This document shows, piece after piece, positions 23,601 to 29,970 of a stretch of 64,000 nucleotides of DNA. The position numbers and the translations under genes were made by a program. Every line of letters begins with the position of its first letter. Within the stretch, counting starts at the first letter, position 1. Origin of the DNA: Odiellus spinosus (taxonomy: Eukaryota; Arthropoda; Arachnida; Opiliones; Phalangiidae); contig OY987239.1 in the NCBI GenBank assembly GCA_963920705.1, positions 6,811,871 to 6,875,870 on the forward strand. The letters are read 5' to 3'. The notes under the pieces are model-generated. The model was not told the origin of the DNA, searched no databases, and was given only the letters and a program-made list of their open reading frames with translations.

Positions 23601-24425
23601 CAATCCCCCCACGAACAAAAAATATACGAATTCCTGCTCTACATATAAAATAGAAACATGGGGTACTAACCTTTTAAAGAAAGAGATAGCCAGAAACATT
23701 AAATTAATAAAAGTAACAAAATATTTTGAAATGTGAACGTACCTAACATTTGATAGATTCATTAAGATATATTGCGAAAAGGAAAGCACATCAAAATTTA
23801 AAAATACTCCACTCAAGAGAGTATCAATACTTTTTTGAGAGTAATGTGAAAAAGACTGTTTTAAAATAAATATCATGATCACTCACTACGGATATGGATT
23901 CCACCACTGCCTTCTCTAATACTAGGCCACGAAATGCCAACTACAACCTTTTTCTCTTGATATTTTTAATTTGCAATTTGTCCGAGGTAGATGTCACTTT
24001 CCTGATAGCCAATCGCGAGTCTCGCGTCGCCAAGAGCCAATTAGATAATTCTCTATCGAAGTAAGATCGTAGAACTCCTAGCGACATCTAGGTGATAACG
24101 TAGAGATCTTGATTTAAATTTACGATTTGATTTATAACTTGCTTTTAATGTAAATATTTAAAAATCACTGTTTAATTATTTAAATTAAATCCTAATTAAT
24201 TTATTCTCCATTATTAACCTAAAATTCGTATCTATTTTTTAATTTTCGGCCTACATTTGAATTTCCCGCTTTTTTTAACCTCAAGAAAGCGACGTCTAAC
24301 AATATTTTTGAAATCGTTAACACCACCCCCTTGCTTTTCCTAAGGATAGGCCTAGTATTAGAGAAGGCAGTGATTCCACAAAATCAACTTACGCTAAAGC
24401 GAAATTCAAATTTTTCTGTCGACAT
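5458..24425 (-). CDS. IR-A: divergent ionotropic receptor gene with transposon-swollen introns
   Basis: Exons on the minus strand: 24393-24425, 23743-23855, [missing or unrecognised], 19242-19545 (M1/M2), 17104-17358 (M3), 7106-7404 (S2) and 5458-5677 (S2-M4, stop). IRs are membrane cation channels of chemosensory neurons with a split ligand-binding domain. Exon sizes and phases match IR-B, and the membrane exons match IR-D in phase. IR-B covers the same gene in 5.6 kb against 19 kb here; the M3-S2 intron is 9.7 kb against 1.4 kb. Two problems remain. No exon of length 3n+1 was found between the 113-nt exon and the M1 exon, and the M3 exon lacks a phase-compatible AG acceptor. It may be a decaying gene. 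Confidence 0.6.
5678..7105 (-). other. IR-A last intron
   Basis: This intron aligns in patches with the equivalent introns of IR-B (44088-45207) and IR-C (52284-53616). Shared blocks include GATTTGGACTCTTCCACGAT near 5837 and GCTGATAATATTAAGC near 6951. It carries one P7-1 MITE that the other two copies lack at this site. Confidence 0.7.
6400..6736 (+). mobile_element. MITE family P7-1, copy 2
   Basis: 337 bp with inverted ends CAGAAGCCGATG / CATCGGCTTCTG. It has a perfect 7-bp duplication GTTTAGC at 6393-6399 and 6737-6743. It lies in the last intron of IR-A. Confidence 0.95.
7106..7404 (-). CDS. IR-A S2 ligand-binding exon
   Basis: The acceptor TTTCGTAG precedes FFIKDPNNKEMIKLNSDAHR (phase 0). 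The donor TT|GTGAGTG leaves phase 2. Landmarks are GFLTPSYLETFPNGTVKYAW and IYVGKKNYLSCMGVIPFSK. IR-B encodes the same exon without gaps, and IR-D has the equivalent exon in the same phase frame with KVYVGDTKYDQNYSFLFYNK. It corresponds to the second half of the ligand-binding domain between M3 and M4. Confidence 0.85.
7520..7835 (-). mobile_element. MITE family P7-4 (CAAGAATCC ends), copy 1
   Basis: Ends are CAAGAATCCATTCAGG and CTGAATGAATTCTTG. Flanks TGAATAC and TTAATAC are a 7-bp duplication with one mismatch. A reading frame on the minus strand starts MEPTEKRSKRTNVAKIADEL and is also present in the copy at 20746. Confidence 0.92.
7836..8680. other. intronic stretch with nothing recognised
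   Basis: About 845 bases inside the long IR-A intron. No coding motif, RNA gene or repeat shared with the rest of the window was seen. GCCTTGGATCATAATC and its near inverse at 8205-8245 form a small hairpin. Confidence 0.4.
8681..9217 (+). mobile_element. 3' fragment of an R1-like non-LTR retrotransposon
   Basis: From 8681 the frame reads AFEPFYTNDWGSNLYFQAR, then a zinc-knuckle-like stretch DPECPLCNDFVEDVFHVIM ending in CPSLAAWR (C..C..H..C), and stops at 9025. This is the C-terminal tail typical of ORF2 in R1-type elements. The 3' UTR runs through an A-rich tract and ends AATAAAGC followed by ATTC repeats at about 9201-9217, a typical target-primed 3' junction. The RT domain is missing, so it is a 5'-truncated copy in the IR-A intron. 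Confidence 0.85.
9253..9620 (+). mobile_element. TTAA-flanked palindromic MITE, 3'-truncated divergent copy
   Basis: It starts TTTAAAGGCAGAATTCAG and shares the inner palindrome GTAAGGCCAGCGACCAAT ... ATTGGTCGCTGACCCTTC with copies at 38564, 48687 and 63130. It breaks off after TTAGGCCTATTGAAACGATA, where the 686-bp tandem repeat begins. Confidence 0.75.
9621..10992 (+). repeat. two tandem 686-bp repeat units
   Basis: Unit 1 (9621-10306) and unit 2 (10307-10992) are nearly identical over their length. Both start AAGTTGGGAAACCAAAATA and end CAAATAAGTCAATTAATTA. Both carry ACCTCCCCGACAACCA near the start. No coding frame is present. Unit 2 passes directly into the next repeat block. Confidence 0.9.
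10993..13612. repeat. composite non-coding repeat block with direct duplicates
   Basis: Segment 10993-11460 recurs at about 12683-13140 (shared TTAATCTTACCACTACCAAA and TTTTGACGGTTGTAGAGTA). Segment about 11384-11600 recurs at 13382-13605 (shared ACTAGCAGTCAT and GATCCAATCACGTGATTC). The arrangement looks like insertions of one repeat into another. No transposase or reverse transcriptase motif was found. Confidence 0.75.
11640..12680 (+). repeat. 1-kb direct repeat, copy 1
   Basis: It is about 90 percent identical by eye to 15440-16463. Landmarks are AGGCGCATGCTGCCAACT, TTGATCTCTAGGCGCTTGGC and TAGTGGGGGACGCCTCGC. It ends in a hairpin at 12643-12677, ACCTCCCCCTGAACT / AGTTCAGTCGGGGAGGT. Non-coding; possibly a non-autonomous retroelement or large MITE. 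Confidence 0.8.
13615..14365. repeat. inverted 16-bp minisatellite arms around a CCTAA (TTAGG) array
   Basis: The left arm (13617-13945) repeats variants of CATTTCGCCCAATTCC with a 16-bp period. The core (about 13963-14009) is about nine copies of CCTAA. The right arm (about 14085-14360) carries the same motif reversed (TTGGGCGAAATGGGAATA). The paralogous sequence at 11590-11630 lacks the whole structure, so it is an insertion. Reading frames inside it are artefacts of the repeat. Confidence 0.85.
13963..14009 (-). repeat. interstitial telomere-like TTAGG array
   Basis: About nine tandem CCTAA units in the centre of the inverted minisatellite. TTAGG is the ancestral arthropod telomere repeat. 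Its position inside a mobile-looking structure argues against a simple chromosome-end remnant. Confidence 0.85.
14459..14984. mobile_element. inverted-repeat element holding a 20-bp minisatellite
   Basis: The ends are GCCGGATTCACACAGACCTA and, inverted, AGGTCTGTGTGTATCCGC. Inside, CAAACCACTCT and AGAGTGGTTTG are also inverted. From about 14558 to 14835 the motif ATCACGCGAATCGATTCGGA repeats every 20 bp, about 14 times. The array is flanked by direct copies of GGAATCAGGTGTACAAA. Nothing codes for protein. Confidence 0.85.
15440..16463 (+). repeat. 1-kb direct repeat, copy 2
   Basis: Matches 11640-12680 from TTATCTAAATTATGT to the terminal hairpin at 16426-16460. The stretch 14985-15439 between it and the preceding element shows no recognised feature. 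Confidence 0.8.
16720..17013 (+). repeat. repeat with GGCCATTGGGGTAC inverted ends
   Basis: GGCCATTGGGGTACA at 16757 and TGTACCCCAATGGCC at about 17000-17013 are inverted. A second, right-truncated copy lies at about 19590-19835 (shared CTCTCGTACC and CATAGCTTA.CCAATCAGAA). IR-B lacks it at the matching point (about 46825), so it is a later insertion into IR-A. Confidence 0.75.
17104..17358 (-). CDS. IR-A M3 exon
   Basis: Reads QIFYSPLNLRTEPDVFIQQN, then the M3 helix YLLAGWLLAMSVLAKSYSG. SYSGILKSKLTV takes the place of the iGluR gate motif SYTANLAAFLTV, and INTLQDIEHSPGTKPLL follows. The donor is AAAG|GTAACA (phase 0), as in IR-B. The 5' edge is uncertain: the preceding donor leaves phase 1, yet no AG lies two bases before the CAA codon. 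IR-B has GAAG at this point and IR-A has GAAT. Confidence 0.8.
17370..17481 (+). repeat. fragment of the TTAA-flanked MITE
   Basis: Contains GAGATCTCGCCTTAACGCC, CTCATTGGCCGCTGACCAAT and AGCTAAGCCTATTTTACGGG. These match the inner right half of the elements at 38564 and 63130. It abuts the P7-3 copy at 17482. Confidence 0.7.
17482..17940 (-). mobile_element. MITE family P7-3, copy 2 (inverted, one end lost)
   Basis: Begins CACTGCCTTCTCTAATACTA and continues as the reverse complement of the copy at 23905 (TTAGATGTCGCTTTCTTAAGG, GCGAGACTCGCG). The far end has decayed near 17940, so no target duplication can be read. Confidence 0.8.
18026..18503 (+). mobile_element. MITE family P7-3, copy 3
   Basis: 478 bp, with CACTGCCTTCTGTAATACTA at one end and AAAGAAGGCAATG at the other (one change in the terminal bases). 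Flanks ACCTGAT and TACTGAT agree at 5 of 7 bases. Confidence 0.85.
18510..18806 (-). repeat. degenerate CCCTGACTTTTCC repeat
   Basis: Contains AATTTCCCTGACTTTTCCAG and TTTCCCTGACTTTTTCAGG, ending near AACCCTGG. It belongs to the same family as 25267-25565 and 28538-29285. Confidence 0.65.
18826..19131 (+). mobile_element. MITE family P7-6 (CATGGATTAATC ends)
   Basis: 306 bp with inverted repeats of about 38 bp starting CATGGATTAATCAACCTCAC. It is flanked by a perfect 7-bp duplication GATGAAG at 18819-18825 and 19132-19138. Single copy in the window, in the IR-A intron between the M1/M2 and M3 exons. Confidence 0.92.
19242..19545 (-). CDS. IR-A M1/M2 exon
   Basis: The acceptor TTTTGCAG precedes LFHMFMQNVIPNAPKDFYLS (phase 0). 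The donor AACC|GTTAAGT leaves phase 1. Landmarks are AIDPTSFGGTARFSLAGFED, the M1 helix IIWILTAIFIIILAITSLLF and the pore/M2 segment YLCFEYIFFYVASFLQN. IR-B is nearly identical here. IR-D has the same arrangement, ending DLLQN in the same phase. Confidence 0.88.
19836..20560 (-). other. IR-A/IR-B shared blocks, possibly former N-terminal coding sequence
   Basis: In IR-A two minus-strand stretches are open: around 20067 (LLNLTLFNTSQFDLPNNFSY) and around 20517 (VHLIDKNEPAGCSLVLF). The equivalent IR-B sequence at 47590-47910 is similar in bases but has stops in both. They may be real S1 exons lost in B, or conserved intron. I could not join them in phase to neighbouring exons. Confidence 0.3.
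20746..21060 (+). mobile_element. MITE family P7-4, copy 2
   Basis: 315 bp, CAAGAATCCATTCAGG / CCTGAATGGATTCTTG, with a perfect 7-bp duplication GTATTAT at 20739-20745 and 21061-21067. It carries the frame MEPTEKRSKRTNVAKIADEL at 20922. It lies in the IR-A interior, and the matching part of IR-B lacks it. Confidence 0.94.
21110..21438 (-). other. block conserved between IR-A and IR-B introns
   Basis: Matches about 47930-48240. On the minus strand it reads a hydrophobic stretch KIKLLYLLLYLSFVAFS followed by GTAAGTAAT, which looks like a signal-peptide exon and donor. There is no ATG in frame in either copy, and IR-B has lost the donor. Possibly a relic exon. Confidence 0.25.
21446..21772 (-). 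mobile_element. MITE family P7-1, copy 3 (inverted)
   Basis: 327 bp, ends CAGAAACCGATG / CATCGGCTTCTG, with a perfect 7-bp duplication GTAGACG at 21439-21445 and 21773-21779. Confidence 0.94.
22251..22668 (+). mobile_element. MITE family P7-2 (CAGAGGTATATAA ends), copy 1
   Basis: 418 bp with long inverted ends CAGAGGTATATAATAACCCC that contain their own small hairpin CCCCCTTCGGGGG. It has a perfect 7-bp duplication CTTTTAC at 22244-22250 and 22669-22675. Non-coding. Confidence 0.95.
22890..23090. other. A/B conserved intronic block
   Basis: Matches about 48280-48470 (GGCAAGGAAATT.CAAACGC, TTTTTGACCATGCACTGACA). Neither strand gives a frame kept open in both copies. I treat it as duplicated non-coding sequence. 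Confidence 0.35.
23146..23470 (+). repeat. dispersed repeat, copy 1
   Basis: Shares AGCGCTGTACCGTTT.GCACA, ATCACCGCGTCCAGG and GAGCTTGACTGTCGTCCTCG with 39968-40260. Here one frame is open for 108 codons (start of a piece MDSGPQVQREPTKP), but the other copy is broken. It may be the 5' piece of an unidentified retroelement. Confidence 0.55.
23743..23855 (-). CDS. IR-A second exon
   Basis: The acceptor TTAAAACAG precedes SFSHYSQKSIDTLLSG (phase 0), and the exon ends ...FSQYILMNLSNV plus AG before GTACGTTC (phase 2). IR-B has an exon of exactly the same 113 nt with both splice sites. The differences keep the frame open. No named domain was recognised. Confidence 0.6.
23905..24372 (+). mobile_element. 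MITE family P7-3, copy 4
   Basis: 468 bp with CACTGCCTTCTCTAATACTA and, inverted, TAGTATTAGAGAAGGCAGTG. It has a perfect 7-bp duplication ATTCCAC at 23898-23904 and 24373-24379. It sits in the first intron of IR-A. The matching IR-B intron (49383-49448) has an uninterrupted single copy of the target. Confidence 0.95.
24393..24425 (-). CDS. IR-A first exon (11 codons)
   Basis: ATG then STEKFEFRFS, followed by GTAAGTTG. IR-B has the same 33-nt exon (49449-49481) encoding the same 11 residues with the same donor. Both are preceded by TTTTTATAGCTATAGC. No signal peptide is encoded here, which is unusual for an IR, so this pair of exons might belong to a separate small gene. Confidence 0.55.
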
Positions 24426-24494
24426 AATCTAGACGCTATAGCTATAAAAAGCATTAAAAAAATCATATATATGGTATCAAAAGTCTATCTCTTC

Positions 24495-25140
24495 ATTCCA
24501 TAAAAGTAAACAACGCGCCATAGCTTAACACTATCAGCAAAGGTCCAGTTTTACATCATAGCCCATCATTTAAAACTATAGCCAACACTCTGGGGCCGCT
24601 AGAGTGTCTCGAATCGGAATCTGTCGGTACATTTACATCAATCATTGCTAATAGCAGAGGTATATAATAACCCCCTTCGGGGGGAAGTATGAAAGGTAGG
24701 CAAAATCGACGAACAACGAGTGCCCGGCGTAAATCGCGGCGGATCGACACACCGCTTTACTCCCAAAAAATAGTTACACCATTTTGAGCCTCACTAAATT
24801 TTCCCTACGCACACTTCCGGAACTCGCGAGCGGAAGTCAACCTTCGACTCCATTTTAACAGAGAGCCTGACTCCTGAGACAGGAAGTTCTAAACACAAAA
24901 TCGAGCCGTCTTGTTTATACAAAGACCATTTACTAGAGTAGCGACATTGAGAAGTCCAGCGCGAGCTAGTGGCCTAGATAGTCAGCAGCGGGCTCTTGTT
25001 GTTCGTGATTTTTAGCATTGGTAGTATAGGGTCTTTCATACTTCCCCCTGAAGGGGGTTATTATATACCTCTGCTGATAGTATTAAGCTACGGGGCGTTG
25101 TTTACTTCTATGGAATGAAAGTATAGACTTTTGATGGCGT
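24495..25140. mobile_element. inverted-repeat element with ATTCCAT..GTAAACAACGC ends, split by a P7-2 MITE
   Basis: The left end ATTCCATAAAAGTAAACAACG and the right end GCGTTGTTTACTTCTATGG are inverted, and the inversion extends outward through ATCAAAAGTCTAT. The P7-2 copy at 24655-25073 interrupts it. A fuller relative is at 49552-49917, with separate ends at 6951-6993, 53250-53295 and 61288-61305. Confidence 0.7.
24655..25073 (-). mobile_element. MITE family P7-2, copy 2 (nested)
   Basis: 419 bp, CAGAGGTATATAATAACCCC ends, flanks CTAATAG / CTGATAG (6 of 7). Removing it restores the host repeat reading ...TAATAGTATTAAGC. It is therefore younger than the element around it. Confidence 0.93.
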
Positions 25141-25266
25141 TTAAAACATTAATGGAAGAAAAATCCCTGTCTGTATTGAAAGAGTTAAAATTCATCATCT
25201 TGAACAAAAAAAAAAAAAAAAAAAAAAATTCAAAATAAAAATTTGTGGTAATACCACGTCATAAAT

Positions 25267-25565
25267 CAGGGTTGCCACAGTTTTTCCAGGTTCAAATTCC
25301 CTGACTTTTCCAGGTTTTTCCTTGACCTTTTCCAACGGTTTTCCCTGACCGTTTCAGCTAATATTATCCAAGTTTTAACCTTTTATAATACTTAAAAATA
25401 AATATTTTCAATTTCATGGTAATCCTGGAGCCCTTCTTGAAAGATCTTTAAATTCCCTGACTTTTTTAAAATATCTTAAAAATCCCTGACCTTTTTGGTT
25501 CATTTTCAAATTCCCTGACTTTTCCCTAATTCCCTGTTTTCCCTGACCTGTGGCAATTAACCCTG
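25267..25565. repeat. CCCTGACTTTTCC-rich element with CAGGGTTGCCACA ends
   Basis: Starts CAGGGTTGCCACAG and ends CTGTGGCAATTAACCCTG. Between them it repeats CCCTGACTTTTCCAGG-like motifs. The ends look hAT-like, but no clear 8-bp duplication was seen. Confidence 0.7.
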
Positions 25566-25780
25566 TCAATACGATCACGTGGCTATCTCGAGTATTCTTG
25601 CACCAGTAATAAGGTCGCTTTTGAGCGGTCTGTTTTACTAAAAGTACTTAATCTAGAAAGTCGTTTCAGGTTTCCGCGTTTCTCTCGAAATTCTTTTGGC
25701 AAAGAAAATCGCCCAGAAGAAACCGATAGTAATTAAACAAAAACTATATTGCATATTTGGATTGTAGTTGCATCATGGAC

Positions 25781-26008
25781 CAAGAACGATAAATCCAGGA
25801 CATGACTCTAGCGTCTACTAAAATAAACAGGCTACGTCATCATCGTACCGTGATGACGCGTTTTTTGGGGTCAAGTTTGAATAGTCAAAGCTATGGCGTT
25901 TTGGGAGCAAAGTGACGTCATATGACGTCACAAGCTGTTTGTTTGGCCGACCGAGAATTTTATTCCCTCAAAGAGGGAAGAGTCACGTCCTGGATTTATA
26001 GTTTCTTG
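25781..26008. mobile_element. short inverted-repeat element containing two CRE-like sites
   Basis: CAAGAACGATAAATCCAGGA at 25781 is inverted at about 25985-26008 (TCCTGGATTTATAGTTTCTTG). Inside lies the palindrome TGACGTCATATGACGTCA (25913-25930), two back-to-back CREB/ATF-type sites. Single copy here. Confidence 0.65.
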
Positions 26009-26929
26009 GCCCATGGTTGCATATATCTCGAAGATACACATTCGAAAATATTGCTTAAATTAAAAGAAAATTCAATTTTGTCTAAATAAAAAAAGTAAAA
26101 AAATCTTATCGAGTTAAAATTTGAAGAATATTAATTAAAATTTAGCCTTTACGATTAAAAAGTTTTTAATCTTGATTTCCTAACTGAGAATTTTTATTCT
26201 ATTTGTTTGGATATTAAATATAATAATCTAAATTTAAGGAAATTAGTAATCGGATAAAATAATTTTCTAAATCAGAAGATCCTTATCCAAAAACTAAATT
26301 TTTTACAAACTTGAAACACTTCGATTGGTGAACGAATCCAACGCTACTGATCTGTCCGATTGCGTCGAGATGACATTATACGCGTGTTTTATACGATACA
26401 TTTAAAACATTAACTATTCCCAAATGCTTATAACCATTAAAATATAATATTAATGGCAGCACAAACATTAAATAATTTCAACGACTTTGGCAAATGTCCA
26501 TTGTATTCAGATATATTTACAATGTAATTACATGGGCTTGTATAAGAAATAAAGCTCTGTTAGAAAACAATGCATTATATTTGAACTCGTGATAATTTCG
26601 AATTTTCCCGTGTTAAAACTAAACTTTCGAAATGTTTTAAAGAGAAAGTTTGTATTGAGAATAATGATCAAACTTCAGACTCGAAACAAACTTTCTATTT
26701 CGCTTTAGCCTAAAATAATATAAACTTGATGCATATTTCTATATTATATTCGTTGACCGAGCTTGCAAACAATATTATAATTACGTTTTTTTGTTTTCAT
26801 TGGATTGATGGGATAGTCAATATGAGAGGTGTGTAGGTTTGTACACCGACAAAAATTATACAAGAGATTTTGCACCACTGCTTGCCCCATCCACGCTTAA
26901 AGAGATTATCATACTCAGTTTATAGAACT
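26009..26929 (-). repeat. duplicated IR 3'-flank sequence without an adjacent receptor exon
   Basis: From about 26210 it matches 51280-51990, 3900-4700 (interrupted) and, from about 26590, 43630-43860. Landmarks are AATTTTCCCGTGTTAAAACT, GCTTGCAAACAATATTATAA and CATTGGATTGATGGGAT. In the other places this lies just downstream of IR-A, IR-B and IR-C. Here no last exon follows, so it is a flank left by a lost or incomplete duplication. Confidence 0.65.
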
Positions 26930-27426
26930 AGAGCTCGGAATTCGTATAAATTTTACTAATTGGATAAAATCAATTTAATTTATCTGTTTAATTAAAAATA
27001 GACTATTTTTCATTCGAGGTAACTATAAAAACGTAATCCATATCCGTTTTTATCCACAAATGGCCCTATCTTAGAATATTATCCGAGTTATACGTTCGGA
27101 TAAAAAATTCAAAATTTATATTCCTGAAAAATAAAGAATTAAAAGATGATTTAAAATCTTAATTTCGTCGTTTTATTTATATTCTTCGAATTAAAAGTCA
27201 ATTTGAAATATTTTTTTTATATTTTAGACTAATTCTGGAAACGCGAATGTTTCTTATCCATCGTTATACGTTTGAAAACGAGTAATTTGTAGGTAAATCG
27301 TATACGCTAAACAATTATACAAATATAGAAATTTCATTGTTTTAGTTACAAACAATTTACCCGAAAATAAAATATCTGAAATATAAGAATAACAGAAAAT
27401 AATGGATCGATCTGATTCCGAGCTCT
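26930..27426 (+). mobile_element. AGAGCTCGG-end repeat, full copy
   Basis: AGAGCTCGGAATTCGTAT at the left and GATTCCGAGCTCT at the right, about 497 bp. AACT lies on both sides, a possible 4-bp duplication not confirmed in other copies. Confidence 0.78.
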
Positions 27427-27431
27427 AACTG

Positions 27432-27704
27432 CAAGAATCCATTCAGGTTCCATAAGAATATGGTAGCATAGCTTTAGCCTCTGGTACCAACATTTGTACG
27501 CTTAGATCTTTTTTCGGTCGGCTCCATTTTTATTACCTAAAATATTATGTTAAGGTCGTTAGTGGCGCGGGTTAATAATAGGGGTCAGGAGCGATTCACT
27601 TGAAAAATCGATTGGAAGCAGACGAACTTTTGCTACAAAGTTTGGGAGGATGGTTACTGAATCGCGGCCCTCCCATATTCTTATGGAACCTAAATGGATT
27701 CTTG
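27432..27704 (-). mobile_element. MITE family P7-4, copy 3
   Basis: 273 bp, internally deleted relative to the copies at 7520 and 20746. Ends CAAGAATCCATTCAGG and ATGGATTCTTG, flanks CTAACTG / CTAACAG (6 of 7). It landed five bases from the end of the AGAGCTCGG element. Confidence 0.9.
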
Positions 27705-28537
27705 CTAACAGTTAATAATTTTTATATGAAAGATATCATATATTAACTTTAACTCAGTCAAGTTAATCCGTTAGTTTGAAAATCTATCAAACCGTCTACA
27801 GGACGGTATTTCGAAATTAAAAAAAATTAATTGAATATTATAAAATTCATTTTGCTTTGAATAGCAATTATGTTGTAATTTATATTGAATCATAATATTG
27901 ATTTGAATAATTAATATAAAATTGAACTTGAATTCAGAGATTTTTATTTCATTCGATAATTATCGACCAACCTTATTGTAAGTCTCATTGATACTACATT
28001 GATAAGTCTATTTTCCGGGTAAGTTTAATATTTGTTCGCAAAATGGTCAGTTAGACATATTTAAAAGACGAGGAATCGATAAAAAAAACACGTTAGGTTT
28101 CATTCCCATGTAAAGAAAAGCAATACGTTCGGAATAACAACTTTCATTTTCGACAGCACGTATAATGCTTTCAAAAACAATGCCCCTAATTATTCTAAGT
28201 ACAAGAAGTAATCATTTTTTCCGTATTAAAAAAGCGACTTTTAGTTTCAGCGTATCATATATTTCTCTACCGCGTTGCCATTCGCTTAAGCTAATTCCTA
28301 CTGAAAATCCAGTTGGTTTCATTATTTCGAAACGACTAATAATCTAAAAGGTGCCTGGAAAGAAGTTATATAATTGCGTTGGTCCTACACCAATCAAATC
28401 GCGACACGTTTCAAATGATATTCCACTAAGTACTAGTTATTCGCGAGTAGTCATGCAAGTAGTCTCCACGACCAAAAATGTCTCAGTTGGAAACTCAAAT
28501 TCGAATAATTTTTGGATCTGTAAGTTCCATATATTTC
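27705..28537. other. AT-rich stretch, nothing certain
   Basis: A short TTAA-MITE fragment is seen near 28005-28110 (TATTTTCCGGGTAAGTTT). Two plus-strand frames are open at 28165-28347 and 28351-28608, but neither resembles a known family nor recurs. I make no gene call. Confidence 0.35.
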
Positions 28538-29285
28538 CAGGGTTGCCAGATTCAAATTCCCTGACTTTTCCCGGTTTTTCCCTGACCTTTTCCAACGATT
28601 TTCCTTGACAAAATCTACCCAATTTTTAACCTTTTACTTTTTACATAATCGCGTTCGCCAAACATTTCGCACGCGTATCTGTGTTCTAATCTATACAACT
28701 GACACGGTCAGCTGAGAATCTTTTTCGCGGATAATGATTGTAATTTCCTGGCTCTTGAAAGATCTTTAAATTCCGACTTTTTAAAATATCTTAAAATTTC
28801 CTGACTTTTCCCTGACTTTTTAAAATATCTTAAAATTCCCTGACTTTTCCCTGACTTTTTAAAATATCTTAAAATTCCCTGACTTTTTAAAATATCTTAA
28901 AATTCCCTGACATTTCCCTGACTTTTTAAAATATCTTAAAATTCCCTGACTTTTCCCTGACTTTTTAAAATATCTTAAAATTCCCTGACTTTTTAAAATA
29001 TCTTAAAAATCCCTGACTTTTCCCTGACTTTTAAAAATATCTTAAAAATCCCTGACTTTTCCCTGACTTTTTAAAATATCTTAAAATTCCCTGACTTTTC
29101 TCTGACTTTTTTAAATATCTTAAAATTCCCTGACTTTTCCCTGACTTTTTTAAATATCTTAAAATTACTTGACTTTCCCCTGACTTTTTTAAATATCTTA
29201 AAATTACTTGACTTTCCCCCAACCTTTTTGGTTCATTTTGAAATTCCCCGACCTTTCCCTGTTTTCCCTGACCTGTGGCAACCCT
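28538..29285. repeat. CCCTGACTTTTCC element with an internal tandem array
   Basis: The left end is CAGGGTTGCCAGATTC and the right end GACCTGTGGCAACCCTG. From about 28756 to 29220 units of TTTTTAAAATATCTTAAAA plus one or two CCCTGACTTTT pieces repeat about a dozen times with variable length. Confidence 0.85.
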
Positions 29286-29393
29286 GGTTTCAGTGAAATG
29301 TCATTGTGTTTATTTGCTAATGGTCATCAAATCTAAGACGTATCAATATGCCAATGAATGAAAGTTGTTATAATGTCCCATAAAGTTTGAAAA

Positions 29394-29576
29394 GGCTATA
29401 ATAGAGAATGCAACCTAACAACGAGTGATTTTTTTATCGATTCCTTATCGTTTAAATAATCGTAATCCACCAGTAAAAAAATTAAAAAATAAAATAGGCT
29501 TAGATAAATTCACGAAGATTCTGAATTTCTTCTTAATCGATAAAAAAAAAAAACACTTGGCTGCATTCTCCCTTTA
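29394..29576 (+). repeat. internally deleted TTAA-flanked MITE
   Basis: Begins AGAGAATGCAACCTAACAAC and ends GCTGCATTCTCCCTTTAA, with the inner palindrome missing. It joins both TIR regions directly. Confidence 0.75.
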
Positions 29577-29970
29577 AAGAAAATTAACTTTATATTACAG
29601 AAAAGCTGGGGAGTCAATTTCGCGCAATCATGGTTAAATGGGAAGTTCACACCTAGTTTTTACGAGTACTTTGCGGTACAGCAGTTCATCTTACTCAACA
29701 TCAAGAATGTCACGTGAGTCAACCATATTAAAATATTCGCGGAAACTAGAACCAAATCGATACAAGGTCTCTCTGTAGAACCAAGAATAGATTCAACACA
29801 AGAATATGGAAGAGCTATACCTTTGTCTGCGCGCTAGTCTCAAGCGGATGGAGCCTACGGGGGGGAGGATATCAGGCTGCGGGGATAGGCGCTGCCGGCA
29901 GAGCTAGCTCTCTGTCGCGGACCTCGAAAGCTCGTGATAGGGTGAAAATCATAACTCATATAACGTCAAA
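29577..29970. other. nothing recognised
   Basis: Contains a GC-rich patch near 29850-29930 (GCGCTGCCGGCAGAGC) but no feature I can name. Confidence 0.35.

Noticed and set aside
24556..24750. Frame reading MSIRRDLRRALVVRRF, repeated at 57861
   Set aside because: It falls in the conserved part of the P7-2 MITE; its repetition follows MITE identity and it is cut at the TIR.
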